Below, in pieces: positions 27,254 through 34,781 of a stretch of 64,000 nucleotides of DNA (its first letter is position 1; each line of letters opens with the position of its first letter). The notes beneath the pieces were generated by a model. The model had not been told where the DNA came from. It saw only the letters and a list, made by a program, of their open reading frames with translations, and did not search any database. Source of the stretch: Armatimonadota bacterium (GTDB taxonomy: Bacteria; Armatimonadota; Fimbriimonadia; Fimbriimonadales; GBS-DC); NCBI GenBank assembly GCA_013359125.1, contig JABWCR010000004.1, positions 1 to 64,000 of the forward strand. Direction: 5' to 3'. Both the position numbers and the translations under genes were made by a program.

Positions 27254-27874
27254 ATGCTGGACTGTCCAGGCCGTAGAGAGCGCAGAAGGGAGGAGACCAA
27301 GACCAAAATCGTCAATTCGGCGATGGAACTTTTGGCCGAGAAGCCCTATGATCAGATCACGGTCGAAGACATTACCGAGCGCGCCGACGTGGCCAAAGGC
27401 ACTTTCTTCCGCCATTTTCCATCCAAGGATCTTGTGCTGCTCGAATATGTGGACGCGCTTGTAGAGGAAGTCAACCTTCAGATCGAGCAAATTCTATGCG
27501 GCAACCAAGGCGAATCGGCCTGGGAGTTATTGGAGCGAATTGCCGTCCTTGTTGCCGAGCACGACGGCCGATCGAAGACTTTTGCTCGAACCTTGACCAG
27601 TATTTGTTGCACCAACGAAGAGGTTCGCCGGGCGCTGGTGTCTATGCACGACGATGCGGCTATGGGAACGGAGCAGCTCATTCTATACGGCGTACAGAAG
27701 GGCGAGTTTCGTTCGGACGTGCCGGCAAGACAGGTCGCCGAGCAGGTGATTCGCCTCTATGCGCAATGTCTGCACATATGGTGCATGAGAGAAGAGATCA
27801 CCGATCTGACGGCTCTGGTTAGGGAGACGCTTGCATTTTTCAAACCTGCAATAGATAGAGGAGAAGCGAAGTGA
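27254..27874 (+). CDS. TetR/AcrR family transcriptional repressor
   Basis: A 206-residue regulator. The N-terminal helix-turn-helix is recognisable: ETKTKIVNSAMELLAEKPYD, then VEDITERADVAKGTFFRHFP with the typical G-FF-HF recognition helix. The C-terminal all-helical region is the ligand pocket and dimer interface. It lies first in an operon with an outer-membrane channel, adaptor and RND pump, so it most likely represses its own operon and is relieved by a pump substrate. The promoter region upstream has three palindromes. The ATG at 27254 has GAGAGG at about 27233. Confidence 0.92.
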   Translation: MLDCPGRRERRREETKTKIVNSAMELLAEKPYDQITVEDITERADVAKGTFFRHFPSKDLVLLEYVDALVEEVNLQIEQILCGNQGESAWELLERIAVLVAEHDGRSKTFARTLTSICCTNEEVRRALVSMHDDAAMGTEQLILYGVQKGEFRSDVPARQVAEQVIRLYAQCLHIWCMREEITDLTALVRETLAFFKPAIDRGEAK

Positions 27875-29172
27875 GGATTCTGTCGACGATGGCGCTGGGG
27901 CTGTGCTTGGTCGCAATCTCGCTGCCGCAAGAGAAGCTAACGCTCGATCGGGCGATCGAGCTCGGTCTAAAGAATAATCGCCACTTGCTTGCCCAGGCAG
28001 AGCAAGTGAATCGGGCCAACTCCAAGATTGCCGAGGCTCGCGCAGGCGCGCTGCCGCAGGTCGACGCAACGGCCACGTACACGCGATTTGACAAGGTAGC
28101 CAAGGCGACGTTTGGTCCGCCCGACAATCCGGTAACGGTTCCGCTCGGCTCGATAGAGAACCGATCTGCCAATGTAAAGATCGAACAGATCGTCGATATC
28201 AACGGCCTGGTCAAGACGGGCCTTCGCACGGCGGACGAACTCTCTCTCGTTGCGAGGTACCGATATGAGCAGGCCAAGAGTCAGTTGATTTTGGACATTG
28301 TAACCGCCTTTAGCGACGTGCTAAGGGCTATGGCGCATGTTGAAGTTGCCGAAGAGGCCGTCAGCAATGCCAAAGAACGATTGCGCATCACAAACGCTCA
28401 GGTGGATGCCGGAATCGCCGCTCGGTTTGATGTGTTGCGGGCTGAGACTCAGGTCTCTCAGTTTGAACAACAGCGCTTGTCGGCTGTCAATGCAGTCGCG
28501 CTGGCAAAAGCCAATCTGAACACCGTGTTGGCCCGACCCGTCGCAGAACCGATCGAGCTCGATGCTAACATAGACCGACCGGCCTACCTTAAGGACCTGG
28601 CTCTCTATACCAAGCAGGCTCGAGAGAAGCGGCCAGAGGTGTTGGCGGCTGCCTCGGATGTGAAGCTTTCGAACTACAGCAAGACCATTGCGAGCGCCCA
28701 AAACAAGCCGACGCTAATTCTCAACGGTCAATGGAACTTCAACCTCAATACGGCGACGTTCAACCCGAACAAGATCAGCTTCACGGCGAACGCGATCCTC
28801 TCGGCGCCCCTGTTTGACGCCGGCATTGGGAGAGCCAAGGTTCGTCAGGCCGAAGCCGATGTGCGCGCTGCAGAACTGACTCTTCAACAAACTACCGACA
28901 TCGTTGCGCTGGAAGTCCAGTCCGCATTGCTGAACTTAGAGGACGCCGAGAAGCGGATCGCCGTTGCGCGTTCGGGCTTGGAACAAGCGGCCGAGGGTTT
29001 GCGGCTTGCAAAACTTCGATACGAGGCAGGCGTCTCTTCGCCTCTCGAGATCAGCGATGCCGAAGTTGCCTATGCCCAAGCGCGAATCAATTTGGTTACC
29101 GCAGAATTCGACTATATCGTCAGCCACGCTCGCTTGATGAAGGCGACAGGAACCAACATAGAGGGAAAATAG
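27871..29172 (+). CDS. TolC-family outer-membrane channel protein
   Basis: A 433-residue secreted protein with an N-terminal signal (MRILSTMALGLCLVAISLP) and two outer membrane efflux protein repeats. Long amphipathic coiled-coil helices are plain (KEKLTLDRAIELGLKNN, then AEARAGALPQVDATATYTRF; later RYEAGVSSPLEISDAEVAYA). It would form the trimeric duct of the tripartite efflux pump. The GTG start at 27871 overlaps the TetR stop as GTGA. Outer-membrane export implies a diderm cell envelope. Confidence 0.9.
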   Translation: MRILSTMALGLCLVAISLPQEKLTLDRAIELGLKNNRHLLAQAEQVNRANSKIAEARAGALPQVDATATYTRFDKVAKATFGPPDNPVTVPLGSIENRSANVKIEQIVDINGLVKTGLRTADELSLVARYRYEQAKSQLILDIVTAFSDVLRAMAHVEVAEEAVSNAKERLRITNAQVDAGIAARFDVLRAETQVSQFEQQRLSAVNAVALAKANLNTVLARPVAEPIELDANIDRPAYLKDLALYTKQAREKRPEVLAAASDVKLSNYSKTIASAQNKPTLILNGQWNFNLNTATFNPNKISFTANAILSAPLFDAGIGRAKVRQAEADVRAAELTLQQTTDIVALEVQSALLNLEDAEKRIAVARSGLEQAAEGLRLAKLRYEAGVSSPLEISDAEVAYAQARINLVTAEFDYIVSHARLMKATGTNIEGK

Positions 29173-29173
29173 C

Positions 29174-30622
29174 ATGAAAATGGACTATCGTCAATCGGGG
29201 CTTTTCTCAGCCGCGCTCGTTGGGCTTATTGCGCTTTCGTCGTGCAGCAAGCCAAACGCTTCGCCTGCCAAAGAAACAGGCGCGGAAGCGACGGCGATCG
29301 CTGTCGGAGTCGAAAAAATATCTGCGGGCAATCTCGAACAGACCGTGGACGTTACCGGCAATCTGATCGCGACGCAGGATGTCATTGTTTCTCCAAAGAT
29401 AGGAGGCAAGATCGAGCGGCTGCTGGTTCGGGAAGGGGACAAAGTCTCGCGCGGTCAGGTGATCGCGATTCAAGATACTTCTGATCTGTCTGCACAATTG
29501 GCGCAAGCGCAGGCGGCCGTTCGAGCGGCGGAAGCTCGGTTGGCACAGGCGAACACTCAGGCCCGAATCGAGCCCGCCATGGCCGAATCTCAAATTCAAA
29601 CTTCGCGCGCCGCTGTTTTAGCCGCAAAGGCGCGGCTCGATGCTCTTAAAGCGGGCGCAAGGCCGCAGGAGAGGGAGCAGGCGCAGAGCGCCGTCAATTC
29701 GGCAAAGGCGCAGCTAGATTGGGCGCAGACCGATTACGATTCGACCAAGCAGCTGGTGGATGCGGGCGCATTGGGCCGGACCGCCTTGATTGCCAAGAAG
29801 TCTGCCCTTGACGGGGCGCAGGCCAACTATCAGAATGCGTTGAAAGCCCTAAGTCTTGTTCAGGAAGGCCCGCGGCAAGAAGACATCGATGCCGCAGCGC
29901 AGCAGCTTCGTCAGGCAGAGGAAGCCTACAACCAATCGGTTACGGGCAGGGCGTCCGTTCAACTTCGGAACGATGAAGCGGCCGCGGCTCGCGCGACGGT
30001 CGCTCAGGCCGAGGCCAACCTCCGATATGCAAGGCAGCAATTGGACAACGCCTACGTCAAGGCGCCCTTCGATGGAGTCGTCGCCGACAAGTTGTTAGAG
30101 GCCGGCGCGATGGCCGCGGCGGGCACGCCGGTCGTACGATTGGTTACGCCTGGAAGGCTCTTTTTGGAGGCAACGGTCTCGGAAACTTTGGTCCAGCAGG
30201 TTCGTGCAGGCCAGATGGTGCGCGTCGAGGTTGATGCGCTGCCCGGCAAGGAGTTTGATGCCAGGGTCGACAAGATCTATCCGGCTGCCGACCACGCAGG
30301 TCGAAGCTTTAAGGCGCGCATTGCCTTGAGCAACGCTACGGCTGAGCTGAGGCCCGGCATGTTTGCGCGGGGCCGCATTGTCGTCCGGGAGTTTCGCAAC
30401 GTGCCGCTCACTCCCAGGTCGGCCATTGTCGAGACGGCTGGCGACGTGAGAACCTATATCGTTCGAAACGGCAAAGCCGTCGAGCGGAAGGTGCGGATCG
30501 TTTATGCCAGCAGCGACCGGGTCTATGCCGAAGGGATGCAAGTTGGAGAGAGCGTGATTACCCGAGGCGTCGATCTCATGTCGAATGGCGTTCCGGTGAA
30601 CATCGTTGGCGGACAAGAGTAA
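29174..30622 (+). CDS. RND efflux periplasmic adaptor (membrane fusion lipoprotein)
   Basis: A 482-residue adaptor subunit. The signal peptide ends in a lipobox, ALSSC (Cys about residue 25), so it is lipid anchored. The biotinyl-lipoyl halves (VSPKIGGKIERLLVREGDKV and APFDGVVADKLLEAGAMAAAGTPVVRL) flank a long Ala/Gln-rich helical hairpin (about residues 100-270), which is unusually repetitive and longer than AcrA's. Beta-barrel and membrane-proximal domains follow. It starts 1 nt after the TolC-type gene and is 16 nt upstream of the RND pump. Confidence 0.9.
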   Translation: MKMDYRQSGLFSAALVGLIALSSCSKPNASPAKETGAEATAIAVGVEKISAGNLEQTVDVTGNLIATQDVIVSPKIGGKIERLLVREGDKVSRGQVIAIQDTSDLSAQLAQAQAAVRAAEARLAQANTQARIEPAMAESQIQTSRAAVLAAKARLDALKAGARPQEREQAQSAVNSAKAQLDWAQTDYDSTKQLVDAGALGRTALIAKKSALDGAQANYQNALKALSLVQEGPRQEDIDAAAQQLRQAEEAYNQSVTGRASVQLRNDEAAAARATVAQAEANLRYARQQLDNAYVKAPFDGVVADKLLEAGAMAAAGTPVVRLVTPGRLFLEATVSETLVQQVRAGQMVRVEVDALPGKEFDARVDKIYPAADHAGRSFKARIALSNATAELRPGMFARGRIVVREFRNVPLTPRSAIVETAGDVRTYIVRNGKAVERKVRIVYASSDRVYAEGMQVGESVITRGVDLMSNGVPVNIVGGQE

Positions 30623-30638
30623 GGGGGGAGGTTAGGCT

Positions 30639-33600
30639 ATGTGGCTCACTCGAGTTGCAATCACTCGTCCGGTTACCATCACCATGTTTATGGTGGGGAT
30701 CCTGGTGTTAGGCATCTATTCGCTCGGCAAGATGAAAGTCGAGATGAACCCAAAGACCGACTTTCCCATCGTAACGGTCGCCACTAGTTATCCGGGCGCG
30801 CCGCCCGATGAGATTGAAACCCTGGTTACCAAGCCGATAGAGGACGCTGCGGGCGCTGTGAGCGGGGTCAAGTCGATCAACTCCGTGTCGCAGTACGGAC
30901 TCTCGATCGTTACCGTCGAGTTTTATTTGGGCACCGACACCAACATCGCGTTTAGCGACGTTCGAGCCAAGGTGGACGCCGCGCGCGGAGAATTGCCTCG
31001 CGAAGTCTTGCCTCCGGTGGTCAGCAAATTAGACAACAACATCCAGCCGGTGCTCTATATCTCGATGACTGGCCGGCGGTCGGCAGCCGATCTGCGAGAC
31101 TTGGCCGATAATGTGATCAAGGACCGTTTGGGCAATGTCTCGGGCGTGGCCAGCGTCGAAGTGGCCGGAGGCGAGCAGCGCGAAATCCAGATCACCGTCA
31201 ATCGCACGCGCCTTGAAGCTTACCAACTGACCATCGGAGACGTGCAAAAGGCTATCCAAGCCGCGAGCCTAAACGTTCCAGCCGGGCAGATTACGGAAGG
31301 CGCCCAGGAGTACGGGGTGCGAATGCTCGGCGAGTTTAAGAGCATCGACGAGATTCGAGATTTGAAGCTGCCATTGCAGAACAGGCGCGATCCTAACTCT
31401 CCCGGACCGGCTATCCGCCTGAAGGACGTTGCCGATGTGCGGGATACTACCGCGGAGCGTCGAGTTTATACTCGTTTGAACGGCAAGGATAACGTGGCGA
31501 TCGTTGTGCAGCAAGCCAGCGATGCCAGCGCAGTCGACGTGGCCGACGGCGTCAAAGCGGTGATTGGGGAGATTGGGCAAGAGTATCCAGACCTCCAGTT
31601 CACCTACACGCAAGACATGTCGGAGAACATCAAAGAGAGCATCTTCGATCTTCGCGTGGCGTTGTTCATGGCGGTCATTCTGGTCGTGCTGATCGTCTAT
31701 CTCTTCCTATACAATCTCCGCGGCACCTTTATCGTTTCGCTCGCCATTCCGACCTGTATTTTCGCCACCTTCATCTTGATCAACTTTCTCGGCTTCTCGA
31801 TCAACTTTATGACGATGATGGCGCTTTCGCTGGCTGTTGGAATCTTGGTCGATGACGCGATCGTCGTCTTAGAGAACACCTATCGGCACTTAACATTGGG
31901 CGAAGACCCGGTGCAAGCGGCCTATAACGGTCGAAGCGAGATCGGCATCGCAGCGATTACGATCACGCTCATCGACGTGGTGGTGTTTTTGCCCATCGCA
32001 TTCATGGGCGGCATTACCGGTCAGTTCTTCAAGTCGTTCGGAATCACGATCGCGGCGGCCACGCTCTTTTCGCTCTTTGTCTCCTTTACCATCACGCCGA
32101 TGTTGGCCAGCCGGTGGTACCGAAAGGGAGAAGGCGTCGAGGAGCCAAAGGGGTTCTTCAAGTGGTTCGATCGCAACTACCGCCGGTTCGAGCGAGGCTA
32201 TCGCAGAGTGTTGGCGTTCGCGCTCAATCATCGCTGGTTCGTGGTCTTGACGGGCAACGGCGCCTTGATCGGTTTGATGGTCGTTATTGGATGGGCCGCG
32301 GCCAACGGCAAGGACTTGTTGCCTTTCCGCTTTGCGCCCGGGCAGGATCAAGGTCAGATATCCGTGCACGTCAAACTGCCGCCGGATTCTTCCCTTGCTC
32401 AGACGGACGCGGTCGTCAAGAGAATCGAGGAAGCTGCGATGGAGTTGGACGACGCGCGCTACGTCAGCTCTCGGATCGGGAGTTCGTCCACCGGCGCTTG
32501 GGGAGCGGGCGACCGAGGCCCGCAGTTTGCCGACGTGAGCGTAACGCTCCATCACAAGAAGAGCCTGCTCGATTCGATTCTCTTTTGGCAGAAGCACGAC
32601 GAAGCCCTTCGCACGCGCCTGGACACCGACATTGCGGCGGAACTGCGCGAAAAGATCGGTGTGATCCCAGGCGCGCGCATCAGCGTCTCGGCCGTCAGCG
32701 GATTTGGCGGCGGATGGGGCGCGCCCATCAACATGACCCTCTCTGGAAAGGACACCGCGGCGCTTGTGCAGACCGCGGACGCCGTGAAAGCCGTCATTGC
32801 GCGGATACCGGGCATCAAAGACCCCGACCTCAGTTGGCAGTCCGGCAAGCCGGAGATCCAAGCCGCTATCGACCGAGTGAGAGCGGCGTCGCTAGGCGTC
32901 AGCTCGGCGGAGGTCGCTGGAACGTTGCGCACAGCGCTAGAAGGCAACACCGATGTCAAGTACCGCGAATTCGGGCGCGAATATCCGATCCGTATTCAGT
33001 TCCGACCGGAAGATCGCGCCGAGATCGGCCAAGTGGGCGACGTGGTTGTCTCGTATGTCGGCGGAATGCCGATTCGATTGCGCGACGTGGCTAGCATGGA
33101 CGTGGCGAGCGGGCCGACCAAGATTCAGCGCAACGACCGGCAGCGCCAGATCGGCGTGCTCGCCCAGCTTCAGCCTGGCTACTCGCCCGGAAACATGGCT
33201 GTGCAAGTACGCGAAGAGCTCAGCAAGGCCAACGTCGTTCCGCCCGGGATCGCCCTAGGCTGGGAAGGCGAGAACAAGGTCATGGCCGACGAGAGCGGCT
33301 ATATGGGCGCGGCGCTCATGCTCGCCTTCATCTTGGTCTACCTGCTGATGGCCGCTCTGTTCGAAAACATGCTCACCCCCCTCGTCATCATGTTCAGCCA
33401 GCCTCAGGCGCTGGTCGGCGCCCTGCTCGCGCTGATCATCACCGGCGTTGGTATGAATATCGTCGCCATGATCGGCATCATCATGCTGGTCGGCTTGGTG
33501 GGCAAGAACGCTATTCTGCTGGTCGATTACACCGGCACGCTAAGGGCGCGAGGCCTGCCCAGGCGCGAAGCCCTGTTGGAAGCCGGTCCGACGCGATTGA

Positions 33601-33887
33601 GACCGATCATGATGACCACTATCGCAATGGTTTTGGGCATGATGCCGATCGCGCTGGCGCTAGGACGCGGCTCGGAGTTCCGCGCGCCGCTCGGGATCGC
33701 CGTCATTGGCGGCCTGATCGTCTCGACCCTGCTGACGCTCGTTGTCATCCCGGCGACCTATACCATCCTGGACGACTTTAGCCAGTGGACAACGAGGCTG
33801 AAGAATCGCGCGCTGGGACGCACGAACGGGGAAGTCTCCTACGAATCGCTCGACGCGATCGATGAGGGGATCAAGTCGCGCGAGTAG
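30639..33887 (+). CDS. RND efflux transporter permease, HAE1/AcrB type
   Basis: A 1082-residue inner-membrane pump with 12 predicted helices and two large periplasmic loops. Evidence includes the N-terminus TRVAITRPVTITMFMVG, MNPKTDFPIVTVATSYPGA, the first TM4 proton-relay pair LVDDAIVVLEN (Asp near residues 405-406), FMGGITGQFF and the second-half MIGIIMLVGLVGKNAILLVDY. It exports drugs, bile-like compounds or other amphiphiles; the substrate cannot be told. Last gene of the TetR-regulated operon. GGGGAGG precedes the ATG at 30639. Confidence 0.95.
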   Translation: MWLTRVAITRPVTITMFMVGILVLGIYSLGKMKVEMNPKTDFPIVTVATSYPGAPPDEIETLVTKPIEDAAGAVSGVKSINSVSQYGLSIVTVEFYLGTDTNIAFSDVRAKVDAARGELPREVLPPVVSKLDNNIQPVLYISMTGRRSAADLRDLADNVIKDRLGNVSGVASVEVAGGEQREIQITVNRTRLEAYQLTIGDVQKAIQAASLNVPAGQITEGAQEYGVRMLGEFKSIDEIRDLKLPLQNRRDPNSPGPAIRLKDVADVRDTTAERRVYTRLNGKDNVAIVVQQASDASAVDVADGVKAVIGEIGQEYPDLQFTYTQDMSENIKESIFDLRVALFMAVILVVLIVYLFLYNLRGTFIVSLAIPTCIFATFILINFLGFSINFMTMMALSLAVGILVDDAIVVLENTYRHLTLGEDPVQAAYNGRSEIGIAAITITLIDVVVFLPIAFMGGITGQFFKSFGITIAAATLFSLFVSFTITPMLASRWYRKGEGVEEPKGFFKWFDRNYRRFERGYRRVLAFALNHRWFVVLTGNGALIGLMVVIGWAAANGKDLLPFRFAPGQDQGQISVHVKLPPDSSLAQTDAVVKRIEEAAMELDDARYVSSRIGSSSTGAWGAGDRGPQFADVSVTLHHKKSLLDSILFWQKHDEALRTRLDTDIAAELREKIGVIPGARISVSAVSGFGGGWGAPINMTLSGKDTAALVQTADAVKAVIARIPGIKDPDLSWQSGKPEIQAAIDRVRAASLGVSSAEVAGTLRTALEGNTDVKYREFGREYPIRIQFRPEDRAEIGQVGDVVVSYVGGMPIRLRDVASMDVASGPTKIQRNDRQRQIGVLAQLQPGYSPGNMAVQVREELSKANVVPPGIALGWEGENKVMADESGYMGAALMLAFILVYLLMAALFENMLTPLVIMFSQPQALVGALLALIITGVGMNIVAMIGIIMLVGLVGKNAILLVDYTGTLRARGLPRREALLEAGPTRLRPIMMTTIAMVLGMMPIALALGRGSEFRAPLGIAVIGGLIVSTLLTLVVIPATYTILDDFSQWTTRLKNRALGRTNGEVSYESLDAIDEGIKSRE

Positions 33888-33928
33888 CGGAGAAGCCTAG
33901 GCGCCTTAGATTATCCAGGGCTCGCTTC

Positions 33929-33967
33929 GTACTCAGAATTGTGCTACAAATCGAGAGATTCCCGTTC
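33929..33967 (+). repeat. 39-bp dispersed repeat, copy B
   Basis: The core GTACTCAGAATTGTGCTACA (33929-33948) differs from copy A at one base. A 10-nt spacer and TTCCCGTTC (33959-33967) complete it. It follows the RND pump gene by 41 nt and precedes the large hairpin. The flanking genes are convergent. Confidence 0.85.
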
Positions 33968-33986
33968 AGCTATAGGAAAGACCATC

Positions 33987-34065
33987 GGGAGGGCGAGCGT
34001 CCCCGCGAGCCGTTGTGTCGGACTCGCAAGTCTGGTCCTTGGCTCGTGGGGACGCTCGCCCTCCC
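33987..34065. repeat. REP-like 25-bp inverted repeat hairpin
   Basis: The left arm (33987-34011, beginning GGGAGGGCGAGCGTCC) and right arm (34041-34065, ending GGACGCTCGCCCTCCC) pair over 25 bp with one G-T wobble, around a 29-nt loop with an inner GACT/AGTC pairing. GC-rich, palindromic and intergenic, it matches the profile of REP/BIME elements or a mobile hairpin. No transposase gene adjoins it. Confidence 0.75.
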
Positions 34066-34112
34066 AATAGCAGGCAAGTCCGATCAAGCAACTTACAGCG
34101 CAGAGGGCCGGT

Positions 34113-34697
34113 TTAGACGGTCGAGGGGCTCGCGTCGAAGAGTCTTCGAGCCTCGAGCCGCGGTGCGTGCAGGAACTTGAGACCCATATAATTTTGGCCT
34201 TTGTCGTCGACGCCTTGGTGAGTGATCTCGCCCGTTGCGACGACGGGAATGTCTTCTGCGAAGAGGCAATACTTGACGACGAGGCAGGCGCCGGCTTCGT
34301 AGGCATTGGGCGAGACGATTTTCATCCCGCCGTGGCTAATGTCGTGGATTTCGCCGTCGAGCCAGCCGCCCTCTTGTTGGTCCAAGTCTCGAAATGTACA
34401 GGCCACTCGGCAGGGTTGGCGGTTGCCGCGTCTGCGCTGTTGCCGCGTCATGACGGTTGAGGCCTGGACCACCAACAGGTCGTCCGAAACGCGCTTGATC
34501 AGGGTATCGACGGTATGCCGCCCTGCCGCGGTTGAAACGGTCATCTGCACCTTCTCGCCGATCGGAAAGAGGCTGGCGGCTCTGGGCAGCGAACCGATTT
34601 GGATGTGAATGCCGGCGTCATCATAGGCAACGATTTTTCCTCTGACAGATACTCCCGTTCTGATTGCCTTCACCCTCGCACTGTGCGCTGCCGCCAT
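34113..34697 (-). CDS. PilZ domain protein
   Basis: A 194-residue cytoplasmic protein with an N-terminal YcgR-like beta domain (VRGKIVAYDDAGIHIQIGSL, residues about 12-80) and a C-terminal PilZ domain. The c-di-GMP binding elements are QRRRGNRQPCR (RxxxR type) and DGEIHDISHGGMKIVSP (D/NxSxxG type). It probably links cyclic di-GMP to motility or exopolysaccharide output. The ATG at 34697 has GGAGG just upstream. It is divergent from leuS and its own promoter is not clear. Confidence 0.85.
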   Translation of the reverse strand: MAAAHSARVKAIRTGVSVRGKIVAYDDAGIHIQIGSLPRAASLFPIGEKVQMTVSTAAGRHTVDTLIKRVSDDLLVVQASTVMTRQQRRRGNRQPCRVACTFRDLDQQEGGWLDGEIHDISHGGMKIVSPNAYEAGACLVVKYCLFAEDIPVVATGEITHQGVDDKGQNYMGLKFLHAPRLEARRLFDASPSTV

Positions 34698-34762
34698 GTT
34701 CCGCCTCCGCTTGTTAGTTTCTTTGTTCCACATCCGAGGCGGAGATGTCTAATAGGCGAAGG

Positions 34763-34768
34763 TATAAT
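34763..34768 (+). promoter_or_regulatory. -10 element of leuS
   Basis: TATAAT ends 13 nt before the leuS ATG; a start near 34775 gives a leader of only about six bases, without a ribosome-binding site. The 14-mer GGCGAAGGTATAAT is identical in front of trxA (52147-52160). No -35 box is evident. Confidence 0.5.
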
Positions 34769-34781
34769 TTCCGTTCTCAAA

